Below, in pieces: positions 24,724-35,889 of a DNA stretch of 64,000 nucleotides. The position numbers were made by a program, and so were the translations under genes. The DNA is from Himantopus leucocephalus (lineage: Eukaryota; Chordata; Aves; Charadriiformes; Recurvirostridae): NCBI GenBank assembly GCA_003993805.1, contig RSEF01000031.1:54962068-55026067 (forward strand). The letters are read 5' to 3'. Position 1 is the stretch's first letter. Each line of letters starts with the position of its first letter. The notes under the pieces are model-generated. The model made no database searches and was not told the origin of the DNA. It worked only from the letters and a program-made list of their open reading frames with translations.

Positions 24724-27700
24724 GTAACTCATACTCTAATTATTGTATAGAGCAACATATCACTTCAAATGGTTACCGACAATTCACTTCAAAGTAAGAA
24801 AAAACTTAGCCCAGGTTTCTTATATTCTAATACACAACCTATTACGTAAGGGTTGCCCACAATATGTGGTTCATCAAATCTAGTATCCTATCTCCAGGGT
24901 GGGTTAATACCAGATGCTTCAAGGCACAACTGAACAAAACCTGGAATTTCTGTTCTTTAGGAAAAAAAAATCTAATTCCCATTGCTTTCTGAAAACTGGA
25001 TCTGAAAAGAATACATTGTAAAACTGATTGCTGAACAGAAATTGCAGAAACATTTTATTTGAAAATAATATATATGATATTTTTCATCAAATCAAAATAT
25101 TTACCGCATTTAGTGTAACCAAACACAAGTCCTTCATTCCCCGCTCCCATTCAATACTAGATTTCATTCCTGTATGACAGTATATTGCTTAGCTAAGGAG
25201 CAGTTCAAAGTTGACGCTCCATTTTCCTCCCTTTGAAAACAGGCAAACTAACCAGCAAACAAGCCAACCCTTTTCAGCCCCCTCACCCACTGCAGAAGTC
25301 GCAGCTGGGAGGTGTGAACAGTGAATTCTTGTCATTGGGACTGGTAATATTTTTCAGATGTGAATGATTTTGAGACTATAGCTTTTTCCTCCCATTCTTT
25401 TCTAAACTAAAGAGTTCTAATAGTTTACTCGCTCTTCATGCTGAAACCTTTCAATACCTGAAACTATTATGTTTTTCTCATGTCTTTCAGTAAGCGGGGT
25501 AGATGTTCAAGGAATGGCATACCACTTGTAGGTACACAATGGCACTGCGATATCTGCAATTACCGTTTCCATCCCTTTCTGTAGAAGAGGTTAACATTGT
25601 CTTTGCCTTTTTGAGTGCCACTGTACACTGAGCAGATCTTTTCATTTGGCAGTCTGCAATGGCATCTTCTGCTAGAGTGATCACGATTCATGCAGGATAC
25701 ATCACCTCCACGAGAGTTTAAACTGCCCCCACTATCACCTTGCAGCTGTCAACAGTGCATTTTATCTATCACGTTGATTAGAATTAACTACCTCTGCACA
25801 TCTCTGAGGTATGTAATACAAAGACGTAAACACGTGAAGCATTGTTTTGCCATCCTATTTGTGTCAAACATTCACCATTTGTTACTTCTAAAAATTTCTA
25901 ACCTTTGATACACCTCCTCTTCCTCTCTCCATCGAATACTTAATTTGATAGCTTCAGGGCACTTTGTAGAGATTTAATGAATGTTCAGCTGTGTTTATGA
26001 AACAAGACAAAGTAATGTTCCAGAGTAAGACAGAAAGATCCCCAAACTGGAAACGTTCCAAATATTAAAACATGAGGACATCTAAATCATGTCTGCTTAG
26101 ATTTAATTGAGAAACTTCTTGAAGACTACTGATATCTAACATAATTAAAATGCTGAAGTGTGAACCTCTCTGGAAATAAAGTGAAACTATTTTGAGTTTG
26201 AGCCAAAATAGAATTCGTGAAGGGGAAAATTATAACAAGAAAACTAGAAAAAAATCAGAGACCATGAAAATTTTCCCTTAAAATTGGCATCTAGCAAGCA
26301 AAGAATATTATCATTCACATGGATGTGTTATTTCCCAGATATCATTTAACCACCTTGTTTCCTTCGTTCAATTTTAGTGACAGAGAAGCACCACTTACAT
26401 ATTGCTTTTAGCCTATAACGTCAAGACTGTAAGTATGTTGTATTTCTACCTTGTGCTTTTTCAATTGATTTAGCATCTACCAAGTCACGGTGCCCTAACG
26501 GGAAACCAAAAGGTTATTTTTAAAATAAATACTTCATTAGGTACTCAGACTATTATATAGCTGAGTGTGATGGAACATAATTTATGGTTTGAACAACTTA
26601 ATTCTATAACTCCTGTTTTTTAATGAATCTGATCTGATGCCATTTATTGCCATTAAGTATGAGCTCGTTCTTACATACATACAGCAGCACCTCCATCTGT
26701 GGAATCGCTCAGGAGTGTCCCTGTTAATATCTGTGGTGGAAATGTGTTTAGAGAAGTCATTCCCCAATGAGATACTGGTTTCTCTGAGGTCAACAAATAC
26801 TTGGTATTTAACCGGGTCGCAAAGTCAGCTAAACTATGCCCCAGCTTGTGCTGGGGGATGACAGGGCAGAGCTTGTCAGGCTGTACAGCTGGGCTGGTCC
26901 CATTTATGCAAAGTAAATAGAAGGCTCAGCTGCTCAGCACTTCTTGAAGTCATACATTAGTATTTCAAATTGGACATTTTTTGGAAGTTATTTTATCTAC
27001 AGCATTGCTCCCTGAGACCAGCATAAGGTTTCCCATCAGAGATCGTTTGGTCTGCCCCAGCGTTTTGCAGGCATGGATAGGTTTTCCACCCTGCGGAGCT
27101 AGGCATGGAAGAGGAGAGATGCCACAAACAGTGGTTAATAATAGGGGGTACTTAAAAAATCAGAGTTTCTCTGGTTTACCTATTTAGCAGTCAATAAGCA
27201 AGTAAAAGAGTAGGAGAACTTAAATAGGAAACCAGAGAATGGGCAAACCAGAAAAGATTAAGACCAATGCTATTTTGGGAGTAGGAGTAAAATAAAATTT
27301 TTTTTTTTTTTAAATCGAACAGCGGTTGAAGAGGGAAGGTGCTCTAGGCTCTGACATATGCTCCTAAAATCAAGCTTGGCTATAAGCGGTGATCTCCTCA
27401 TAACAGCAGAGAAACAAATACAATCTGGAGCTGTGCCGCTGTGAAATTAAACACTGCCAAACATATTAACGATAGGAGCCACATATCTCTCAATGACAAC
27501 CCTTATTTTCTACCCAAGCAACCAAATGAAGAATTTTAGACTCTGCTTTATTGAACAGTGATGACATTATAGATAATCTAGTAGTAAAAAATGCCTTTGG
27601 GTAGAATGCAGACTGTCCCAGTTTGTATTAATAGAAAGATAGATCAAAACAGATCTGTTAATGTGTTTCTATTATAGAAGGGAAAGTTTTGAAAACCTAA

Positions 27701-30334
27701 GGGAACCAATTATTTAAGTGAGACAGAGAACTTATGGACTTGATAATTGACGGGGCTTGAAAATTACTGAAAACTGCCCAAGCAAGTCACATAGAGAAAT
27801 AGTCCTATTCTAAAGGGACTAATTACGGCCTTGGCAGCACGTAAGAATAACACAGATTTTGTAATGAATGGAGAATATGGCTACTCACTTTGAAACTTAC
27901 AGTGTGCAGGTGTTGTATTAAAAATACAAGCTAACAACTGGAGAGCTGCACAGATCAAAATCAGCAAGTGTACTCAGCCTGTACTCAAGAAATCTTGAAA
28001 GAATTAACTGAGCAGGTTAGATTAAAACGGCTACAAAATTGTACTAAACTTCTTAAAGGAAAGATTAATAAATAATTGGACACCGTGAACACTGGTTTAT
28101 CAAATGATAGTTTATAACTAACGTGATACGTTTTGTGAGCTGACTTATCCAAAGCCGGGCTGATGTGGTTTAGTTTTTGTATGACACTTACTGACACACA
28201 AGAAGTAGCAGCACGCAGCAGGTAACTGCTGGAAGACAACCATCAGCACAATGGGGGTTCGGATCATCCCCCAGAGTATGCCTTACAGTTGCAGTCACAT
28301 AAATTAAGCAAAACAGCAGGAGATGAAAGGTTATGGGTATCGTGATTCACATCAGTAATTTTTGTAAGTTGGTGGCAGGGTTGGAAACAGGGTCATAATT
28401 TGAAAAGTTCTTGTAACTACTAGCCCCCAGGACCTTTCTGCTCCTAAATGGCTACGATCCATCAGTGTAATACCACCATGGAAAAAAGACGATTGCAGTA
28501 TTAGAATACATCATGACAGGACAAGGTCCCTAGCATTTAATCTAAAAATAACTGTTTTAATCTACCCATGCTCAAAAATATATTTAAGTAGAAAAAGTAC
28601 TGAGCAGGGGATGATATTCAGACTGGCTTATCTGTAACAGGAAGCAAATAAGACTTTGCCACTTAAGAGCTCCTGTTTTGATTTCTGCATAAAAAGGGAT
28701 TTTTTTTTAATAGTACCTAAGTCCTTCCAGGAAATCCCAACAGCTAGACCAAGAAATTGTCACCTTTTCTGAATTCCGTAGCAGTCTTAGCACTCCCATA
28801 TCACCTACAGTGCACAGTTTGTTTGCTCTATGACACGCAGGGAGACACGCTAGTTCTCTTTTGAGAGGCATTACTCTGCAGACAGAAAATACACACATAA
28901 CAGTGAAAACCAAATTACACCTTATAATTATAGCTCAGTCATAGCCATAAGGCGTTCTTACTATCTGAACCTATTATAGTTTGGGATCTTTCCTCTGAAT
29001 CTTGCTTCCTTCATTATCACTTTTCTGCAGCCTTCGCTGGTCCTTTGATCAAAATCACCATGCTTCATTAAACTTCCTTTTAGCTCTATTGAAGTTGCAG
29101 CAATGAACAGTATTATTCCGTTTTATTCAAACACTAGTTTCTCTTCAAACGCTAGTCATCAGCATTTTAAAGCCACCCCTAAAAAAATAAATGTGGCACC
29201 CAAAAGCTATTCCGTTACAAATACTATTTTATTGCTCTTCAATACACTTCTGCTGATGGTATTTGATGACAAACTAGTATTCATAAAGATCTGAACTACA
29301 CCAATAAAACCTGAACTTCTATGAAGCAACTATTCAGTTCATGGACTGACAGACGTGAGCCACATTAAATGCACTGTGCTACAGCAAAAGGGCTTGTTTC
29401 AGAGGAAAAAAGTAAACCAGAATAACCTCACTGAAGGAAAGCAACTCAACACTTGCCACTAACAGCATTATTGGCAAGGATGAAGTAAGCATTACAGCGT
29501 TATGCCAGTGCTTGTCATACCCTGTGTCTCTGAGACAGTCGTAACAGAAGTGGACATGAAAAGGGCTTTCTACACATGCTGTCAATAGGGCCACTAATTT
29601 AAACATCTGGCATATTCAAGTTGGTAGAAGTATCCTGACAGCACTCTTCACAGCTGCTACATTACCTTTAATTACACATGCACCAATGTCAACAAAACCC
29701 TAACTACAGCTACAAACTGAAAGCTATCAGTTCTTTCGAAACAGCCACGAATTTGCAGCAGTGTCGGTTTTGATAAGCTACAGAATATTAATCTTCTGGT
29801 CAGACTCGTAGTTATTGCTGTTGTACTCATTTTCCAGGCTATCGCATCATCTGAGCCTGAAGCCTTATGAAACCTGCAGGGCAGTGACCATGTTCCTGCT
29901 CAGAGCAACAGTAACACAGCACACTATGGAGTAGTAACAGCAGCTCTTGAGAATAGCTGAGTGTGGAAGCAAAGCCAAATAAAACGTTCTCAATTGATCA
30001 ACCCAAACCACCAAAGATAAAAATTCTACAGCATGGATTACGGTGACAGTCTACCCACTGTGAGGCTCATTGGCTAACAGGTTGTTATTCTGTGAGTAGC
30101 CTGAAGAGTGTTTGAGAACACCACATAGCTTAGTAAAGCTATTTAAACACCTATCCAGCTTAAAACAGTTAAGCCCAACTTCAGTTTTGAAATGCAAGTT
30201 TCCTAACACTCTATTATATAAAAAAAGACAATTAGTGTTCAATTTAATGTCAATACAGTGCAATTTGAAGGGGTTCTCAGTATACACCAGTTGTCAAAAG
30301 CACTTCAGGAGTTTCAGAAAATACACCCCAAGAC
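24724..30334. other. No gene recognised; flank downstream of COX7C
   Basis: AT-rich intergenic sequence with only short chance frames. A T14 run lies at about 27299. No repeat family was recognised. Confidence 0.6.
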
Positions 30335-30430
30335 CTTCAGATTTAAGATTTTATTTAGACACATCCAGCATGGTATGCAATTGCAGCTATCCTTTTTCCA
30401 TTGAAAGATGCTTTGTAGAAGACTTCAACT
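30335..30430 (-). other. COX7C: COX7C exon 3: non-coding 3'UTR exon with poly(A) signal
   Basis: On the minus strand a long T-tract followed by CTTCCAG (30431-30437) forms a strong acceptor. About 95 bases downstream there is AATAAA at 30350-30355, followed by a GT-rich stretch (about 30310-30330) typical of a cleavage downstream element. Mammalian COX7C also has three exons, the last being 3'UTR, so this fits the expected architecture. The cleavage site is estimated at about 30331-30338 and is not seen directly. Intron 2 is then about 1.1 kb. Confidence rests on the acceptor, the poly(A) signal and the spacing, not on RNA data. Confidence 0.8.
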
Positions 30431-31082
30431 CTGGAAGAAAAAAAAAAAAGAAATTACAAATTGAAGAACCCTGTTACCTTTGAATCTAGAAAAGCTATAA
30501 AGATAGGCTTTAACTACAATTTTGATGGGGTTTGCTTCATCCACCACATGCTTTTGTAGCAGAAGCCCTGACTTATGTGAAATCATGTAGTTCTATACGC
30601 TCAAGTTCAATACAAGTCTCCCCATATCCCCATATTTTTTTTTCTTCTTAGTCTGGGGAGCCAAAAACATCAGACCAGCAAAGGAACTATACAGATGACT
30701 TCAATGTGTTCCAATTACGAGATTCCAGTGAGGACTGTTATGTCCTTCCAGAACTACTTGCATCATTCCAGCTCCTCAAAAAGACTGTTTCTCAGATTAT
30801 AGAATTAACAATACCAGGTATTTTCAAAGTGGAATCAGATTAAGATAAATTGAAGTGGCCTTTCAACTGGAAATGGCATGCTTGCACAGTCTGAACTGTC
30901 TCAGGCTTGCTTTGTTAAGGTTCATCAGCAAGGATCAATTAAAATTACTTTTGCTGTCAATGACCTTTAAGTGCACTTTATTCTGTAAATGGTTAGGAAC
31001 ATTGCATGTAGATAGTGTGATTGTTTTAACATGGCTGAGCTGAAGTTCAAGAAATCTTGTTTTCTACAGAGTTTTAACTGGC

Positions 31083-31107
31083 ACATCAGAAAGCGTTTAC
31101 AGTATCA
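31083..31107 (+). repeat. 25-nt direct repeat, copy in COX7C intron 2
   Basis: Identical to 32117-32141 in intron 1. Both copies are followed about 8-12 bases later by CTCATACTG, so the similarity runs over about 40 bases. Exon 2 of COX7C lies between them. Confidence 0.85.
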
Positions 31108-31566
31108 CAGTTTCTCATACTGTTTTGTTCACATCACACATGCCAGTTATTCCTATATATTACGTGAAGCATAGCTTTATGTTTCCTCCAAGAAGGCAGA
31201 CGTGGTTTTGGTTATAGTTATTATCCAAATTAAGTCAGTAGCACTGCTCTGTCATTTAGCCCAGCTGCAGACTAACAAGAAGCTGCAGTCAGAGAGGTGT
31301 GGCCTTCGGGGAGTCAAAGTTCGCAAGTCAATGTGAGTGCAGCAGCCCTGTGAAGCAAACTTAAACCTATTCATTACTTGAGTTTAGATGCAACTGCAGA
31401 CCACAACTCTAACCACCCGGACTGCAAAAGGCTGAAAACTGTATTAATGGTTTTAGATGAGGTTAGACTCTTTAAATTTAAAGCTCAGTTTTGACTGCAG
31501 ATTCCACTATACTATGAAATGTAGCCAAATCAGTTACCCAGTTAGCACAATTACAGTCCATCCTCT

Positions 31567-31683
31567 TCATTTCTTCAGAAGCTGGTGTCTGACTATATAG
31601 AAAGGGGCAACAAATCCACTTCCAAAGAATCCACACATTAGTACAAGCAATCGCCATTTGTTGTCCACAGAAAATGGAAGGTT
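31567..31683 (-). CDS. COX7C: COX7C coding exon 2 (transmembrane segment and C-terminus)
   Basis: This exon supplies residues 26-63 of COX7C and the TGA stop (31567-31569). It starts with Asn-Leu-Pro-Phe-Ser-Val and then Asn-Lys-Trp-Arg. A single membrane helix follows (roughly [20 protein letters not shown]), and the matrix/intermembrane tail is RHQLLKK. The acceptor on the minus strand is a run of T followed by CTTCTAG at about 31684-31690. Joined to exon 1 in phase 0 the protein is 63 residues, the same as the mammalian precursor. The reading frame has no ATG of its own, so simple ORF calling misses it. The exon continues into 3'UTR. The donor is not certain: the best candidate is TGG/GTAACT with exon end near 31538, and an alternative is near 31555. 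Confidence 0.96.
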   Translation of the reverse strand, partial: NLPFSVDNKWRLLVLMCGFFGSGFVAPFYIVRHQLLKK

Positions 31684-31865
31684 CTAGAAGAAAAAAAATG
31701 AATTTTAGTTTTGTAATCAATACAGTAATTACTTCCCCATTGACTTGAAAATGGTGAGAAGCTCAGAGCACTAACAGGTGGAGTCAAAGTGACAAAACAA
31801 ATATTCAGCCTCAAAACAATTTCCCTTCCTCTCAAGGAAAGAAACACAGTAATTGGAATAATAGC

Positions 31866-32058
31866 TTGGATGTGTCCTCTGGAGGTCATTTTGTCCACTC
31901 TTCCCCTCTCCCCCCAATTCAAAGCAGGGCAAGTGTGCTGAACACCTTGTCCAGTCAAGTTTAAATGTCCCTGAAGATGCAGACCCCACAGCCTCTCTGG
32001 GCAACCTGTTCCAATATTTAATTACCTTCACTGTGAAGATTTTCCTCATGTTCATTAG
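31866..32058 (-). mobile_element. CR1 LINE fragment in COX7C intron 1
   Basis: 'cctctggaggtcattttgtccac', 'ccttgtccagtcaagttt', 'gcctctctgggcaacctgttccaatatttaattacc' and 'aagattttcctcatgtt' follow the CR1 3' block order in reverse orientation. The sense strand of the element therefore matches the sense strand of COX7C. Moderately diverged. Confidence 0.9.
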
Positions 32059-32116
32059 ATATGTAAAGTTAGTTTTTAGATGTAGGACTTAGGAGAGAAC
32101 ATGCTAAGCACAAGGT

Positions 32117-32141
32117 ACATCAGAAAGCGTTTACAGTATCA
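32117..32141 (+). repeat. 25-nt direct repeat, copy in COX7C intron 1
   Basis: Exact partner of 31083-31107, about 1.03 kb away. It lies between the CR1 fragment and the CpG island edge. I recognise no repeat family. Confidence 0.85.
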
Positions 32142-32776
32142 TTGTTGCCCCTCATACTGCAATGCTCATCATCTGTACCACTGAAGCAGAAGATTGCAGG
32201 GAAGAAGAACACTGAAGTCATTTGCACCACAATTCGCTGTGCTGTGGCCTTAACAGCGGTACCACGAGACCCCAAAGCCCACCCAACACCACCTGGAGAA
32301 CTTGTAACGGGGCAGTCATTATTCTGCCCCTCACAACGGCTCCCCGAGTGAGGAGCTCACCTTGAGCGGGCCCGCGCCTCGCCCCGGCGCCCGCGGCCAG
32401 GGCAGGCCCGCACTGCGGCTCCAACGACGCCGTTACGGCCCCTCTCTCCAACAACCCCCCGAGTTCCCCCCCAGCCCCTCACCCAGCACCTGCGGCGGGG
32501 CTCGCCCCTGGGCTAGGCCTGCCGCAGGCTGCCCGCGGGCGCCGCCAGCGCCGTGTCCTTCAGGGACACGTTTCTCCCGTTCCCGCTCCCCTCGCCCGCC
32601 AGAGCCACCACCCTCCCGCTCGGCGAACTGTCACCCTCCCTCTCCCTCCCTCCACCCCGAGGCGGACCCCCGACACTCATGCGCCACCCCCTCCCCAAGC
32701 CCGGCCGCAGGCCCCTTCCCGCGACCTTCAGGCCACGCCGCAGCGGGCCGGGGGCGGGGGCTCCTTCCCACCTCAC

Positions 32777-32851
32777 CTTTCCAGGACCCTCCTCATAGTG
32801 GCTCCTGCGGAGGGCGGAGGTGGTAAACCTGCGGACACCGGCAGCCAGCAT
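32777..32851 (-). CDS. COX7C: COX7C coding exon 1 (cytochrome c oxidase subunit 7C, presequence and start of mature chain)
   Basis: This exon encodes the first 25 residues of cytochrome c oxidase subunit 7C, a small nuclear-encoded subunit of respiratory complex IV in the mitochondrial inner membrane. Read on the minus strand it begins [16 protein letters not shown], an arginine-rich, acid-free mitochondrial targeting presequence. SHYEEGPGK follows, the very conserved start of the mature subunit in vertebrates (cleavage after residue 16 by analogy with the mammalian protein). The start ATG at 32851 has A at -3, a good Kozak context, and matches the family start. An in-frame ATG further upstream (33016) lies beyond the likely transcription start and is not used here. 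The exon ends at a Lys codon followed by GTGAGG, a strong donor, with intron phase 0. The gene has introns, so this is the real locus and not a processed copy. Confidence 0.96.
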
Positions 32852-32939
32852 GGTACCAACCGGGCAGCCCAGCGACCCTCTCCCCTGCACGACCTTCCCG
32901 CAGCACCGCCGGCGCCTTCTGGGAGCGGGAGGCGGGGAC

Positions 32940-32958
32940 GAAAAGGGGAGAGGAAAAA
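32940..32958 (-). promoter_or_regulatory. Pyrimidine-rich tract, likely COX7C transcription start region
   Basis: On the minus strand there are 19 consecutive pyrimidines (T5, CCTCT, C4, T4, C) just downstream of the YY1 and ZNF143 elements. The COX7C start codon is about 90 bases further on. This resembles a TCT/TOP-type initiator, where transcripts begin with C and a pyrimidine run. The exact start is not known from sequence. Confidence 0.5.
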
Positions 32959-32967
32959 TGGCCGCTG
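32955..32967 (+). promoter_or_regulatory. YY1-type site next to the COX7C start region
   Basis: AAAATGGCCGCTG is close to the YY1 consensus AAnATGGCGGC. It directly abuts the pyrimidine-rich tract proposed as the COX7C start, a usual place for YY1 in housekeeping promoters. One core position differs from the best consensus. Confidence 0.55.
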
Positions 32968-32973
32968 CCCCGG

Positions 32974-32994
32974 GGCATGATGGGAGTTGTAGTG
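32974..32994 (-). promoter_or_regulatory. ZNF143/THAP11-type element (ACTACAACTCCCATCATGC)
   Basis: Read on the minus strand, the sequence closely matches the long ACTACAAYTCCCAGCATGC motif bound by ZNF143 with THAP11/HCFC1. It differs mainly at one position in the CAT(C/G) part. The motif is frequent in CpG-island promoters of mitochondrial and housekeeping genes, often bidirectional ones. It lies about 20-50 bases upstream of the likely COX7C start region, as expected. Confidence 0.8.
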
Positions 32995-33013
32995 CCGGGC
33001 GGACCAGCGCGGT

Positions 33014-33019
33014 CACGTG
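33014..33019 (+). promoter_or_regulatory. CACGTG E-box (USF/TFE-type)
   Basis: TCACGTGG is a full palindromic E-box in the middle of the island between the two proposed start regions. The USF, MITF/TFE and MYC families bind this core. Function is inferred from position only. Confidence 0.5.
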
Positions 33020-33064
33020 GTAGAGAGCGGCGGCCTGTGGTTGGGTGCGCTCCGCGCCTCAGAG

Positions 33065-33072
33065 GCGGAAGC
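33065..33072 (+). promoter_or_regulatory. ETS core (GCGGAAGC), possible GABP/NRF-2 site
   Basis: This GCGGAAGC core fits ETS-family binding. GABP (NRF-2) is an established regulator of nuclear cytochrome oxidase subunit genes, so the site is plausible. A single core cannot tell ETS members apart. Confidence 0.45.
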
Positions 33073-33095
33073 GCTTCGTCGATCTCCACTCCCCC

Positions 33096-33107
33096 GCCGC
33101 CATTTTG
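33096..33107 (-). promoter_or_regulatory. YY1-type site on the divergent side of the island
   Basis: On the minus strand this reads CAAAATGGCGGC, a full match to the YY1 core. It lies about 150 bases from the COX7C start region and could serve the divergent plus-strand start. Confidence 0.6.
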
Positions 33108-33270
33108 TCGGCTGCCCGCGGGAGGGCGGTGGGCGGAGCGGGTCCCTCAGGTGCGGTGGGGGAAATGGCAACGCGGTCTGTAGTGGCGGTAGCAAAGCTC
33201 AGGCGTGACAAAAGGAAGCGAAAGCAATTACGACAGTTGGAGTGAGAAGCGCTTCTGTGTTAGCTCAGGG

Positions 33271-35889
33271 TAAGCTTGCCAACAGCACAGGCCAGCTTGC
33301 CAAGTAGAGGTAGTGAATCTTTGCTTCTTGGTAGGGTGGCAGAGCCGTGGAGGTGTGAGCCGAAGTCTTCGTTTAATCTCTGCAGTGCTACAGAAATAGA
33401 AGCTGCTGGGCGTCGATTTACTTGGCGGCCATAGTTTAAAAGAACTTAAAAAGAGTCCAGTGACTATGGGTGAGACATATGGTGAAGATTTGTGTGGTTC
33501 CGCCAACTTTAGTGAATAATTCTGGCCTAGCTTTGTTACAATGTTACACTTCAAAGAAAATTCCACAATGCAGTGGGAAAAACCCCACCACAGTACTCAT
33601 CATGTTTGGAAGAGGAATAATAAAAAATCCCACAAAGTTCCTTCTAAAATGATGGTACATCATTACATGCAGTATTTTAAAGACAAACTGGATTTTTTTT
33701 TAATTTTTCAGTAACAGAATATTGATGCTACTGTTTCTGTTGGAAGCAAATATTTTCTGTAGCCTTTCTGCATAATTACATAGTATCTAAGGGAGGATAG
33801 AAAAACCAGGATTTTTATGCTCACCAGCATAACACATTAATAAAGGGAGGTTGAAAGAACTGAGTTTGAGAAGTTATACATAATTAGTTTTTATTTAGAA
33901 AAGCTATTTTGGAAAGTAGAATCATTAGGAACAGTAAGGAATTATTATTACAGATAGTTTTGAGAGGCAAAGTCTATTCAAGCAGAAGACACAGAAAAGC
34001 AACATGAAACAATTTTTCGAATATTTAAAGTATCAAATGAAAGTATTTACATAAAGTGGAATTAAATACAAAGGTTCATTTAATATTCAGGAAGTATTTC
34101 TTGTATAAATTACAAAACAATATAAATGAATTTGCACTAGGTGCACTTACAAATACTTCAAAAACAGTTACGGGAGTAAGTAGGAGATTCAGGCTGGATT
34201 GCTTTCCTACACCTGAGTTTTAATATGAGTAAATAAAACTGCCAGGAAAACACAGAAATAACTTCTTATACTACTGAGCTCAGCACTTCCTGAAGCTGGA
34301 GGGAAATCTGAGTTAAGTCAGATGCAGTTTTCTGGTGCATTCTCTGAGTTTCTTGCAATACTGTAACTCCTGAATTGTTCTAGACTCAGAATATATTTTA
34401 GCTTTATAATTCTAATTGAATGCTTTGTAAGAATGGCAATTATCACCAACTTTTTTTGTGCCAAAATGTGTAGTGTTTTGTTGACTGTACAGGAACTCTG
34501 TGGAAAGCCATTTGGAAACTGGAATTCTGAGTCAGATGACCCTCATCCACATGTATACTGATGTCTTCATCAGAACTTCAGGAGGTTTGTAATGCTGGCC
34601 TTTTCATTATGGAAGCAATATTGACACACTCCCTTTATATTTATTCAGATATCTGCTTGTCCTAGCATTGTTGTAATATCTGCTAAAAAGTCCTGTACAG
34701 ATTACAGGCTCATAAACCTGTATGTCCACTTGTACATATTGTATTGTATGTGTCACACAAGGCAATTTTAAGCGTCAGCTCAGCTTAATCGTTAGTAATT
34801 CAGCTGTTCATCATAGATTTCTCTTAGAGGTTGCACATGAGTGTCATTTGGTCCTGGTTATTTCTTAGTGCTTATTTTGACCGTAGATACACCATAGCCG
34901 GTTCATATAGATCCTGTTCTGCGCCCCTCACAAAAAAAAGACTGTGACATGAAACCTAACTAGGTTTCTGTTTTTTTCCACAGTAAACATCAGTGCAAAG
35001 AATGCATTTGAGCATGCCTGCAAAGGGCCTTGTTGTTTCTGAGTGCTTCTTTATTCCTTTGCCATTAATAGGGAATATAGAACTCTAGGACATCTTTTAC
35101 CTGTTTGTAGATTTAGTTGCGATTCCCTTAGCTAGTTGTTTTTTTGGATTTTTCTTCCTGTCTAGTTATGTTTTTAATTTTATGTGTCAGAGTTTACAAT
35201 TATTTTTCTTTCTTCATTTGCTAATTCTTAAGTCTGTTGGGCGATGCTTTCCTGTTTCTGCTAACTTCCCTCGCTATTTAGGCAGCCAGGCCTTGTTTTT
35301 TCTCCCCTTTCTCAAGCCTTTCCTAAGTGGAATTAATCGCACAATGGTGCTTCATGTATGGTACTCTGCTTTATCATCTTTTTAGCAAGTGTTCTCATTT
35401 AATGTAGCTCTTCTCTTCTTGTAGTGGATTTTATGGTGTTTGTTGCTGGGTATAGGCATAAAGATCCATGTGGTGCTTCAGTGGTGAGATTTGTACCAGA
35501 TTAAGATCTTTCATGTTATACAGGACCAAGTAAACTGTTCACTTTCTTTTTATGGTCTCCTAGCCAGCTGACAGAAATAGAGATCCGTAGATAGATATGA
35601 CAGAGAGTGGTAGATCTTCAGGAGAAGGAGTCACCTGTTTTACAGCTGGTGAAGAAATTTGTATGAACACTCATATCTGTTCTCCTTCAAAATTTAAACT
35701 AGGAAGTGAAGTATGCCAGTCCAGGTGTTTGAGAAAACTGTGCAGGAAAAGTTTAGAGAAACAGGCTCAGTTGCCATCAATTGGAATTTTGGCAAAGAAA
35801 TGAAAGATAATATCTTCCAAATTATTAGAAATATAATGTACAGTAATTATAATGAGGATAATCAGGTAGCAGCACAGATTATTATAGGA
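33271..35889. other. No gene recognised; flank on the divergent side of the COX7C promoter
   Basis: Base composition falls back to AT-rich within 300 bases of the CpG island. If a divergent transcript exists, this would be its intron or early body. No clear second exon was found here. Confidence 0.55.

Larger units (their letters stand above)
31684..32776 (-). other. COX7C: COX7C intron 1
   Basis: This GT-AG intron of about 1.1 kb splits the codons for Lys25 and Asn26 of COX7C in phase 0. Its 5' half (high coordinates) is inside the CpG island. Its 3' half contains a minus-strand CR1 fragment (about 31866-32058) and one copy (32117-32141) of a 25-nt sequence that recurs in intron 2. Confidence 0.93.
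32240..33250. promoter_or_regulatory. CpG island / bidirectional promoter of COX7C
   Basis: This is the only long GC- and CpG-rich block in an otherwise AT-rich window. It covers COX7C exon 1, the start of intron 1 and about 300 bases upstream. There is no clear TATA box. Sites recognisable by eye include a ZNF143/THAP11-type element, two YY1-type sites in opposite orientation, a CACGTG E-box and an ETS core. This combination is typical of housekeeping and mitochondrial gene promoters. Island edges are estimates by eye. Confidence 0.9.
33020..33269 (+). ncRNA. Putative first exon of a divergent transcript
   Basis: Downstream (plus strand) of the shared promoter, the sequence ends in CTCAGG/GTAAGC at 33269/33270, a near-consensus splice donor. 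CpG-island promoters often drive a divergent non-coding transcript. A 66-codon frame (33045-33245) rich in Arg and Lys lies in this segment but resembles no protein I know, so non-coding is the default reading. The start is an estimate. Confidence 0.3.

Noticed and set aside
24343..24732. Five overlapping frames on both strands around 24.5 kb
   Set aside because: They cross the 100-N gap and the false duplication inside an LTR.
31478..31720. 80-codon minus frame overlapping COX7C exon 2
   Set aside because: Different phase from the COX7C coding frame.
32355..32368. Minus-strand CTCAAG/GTGAGC, a possible alternative donor within COX7C intron 1
   Set aside because: No matching acceptor or coding continuation was found. 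Such matches are common in GC-rich DNA.
32362..32826. 154-codon plus frame, Pro/Arg/Ser-rich, opposite COX7C
   Set aside because: CpG-island DNA has few stops. The peptide is low-complexity and antisense to a well-supported exon.
32513..33016. 167-codon minus frame starting upstream of COX7C
   Set aside because: It contains COX7C exon 1 in frame but runs through the donor into intron 1, and it starts upstream of the likely transcription start. The conserved start is at 32851.
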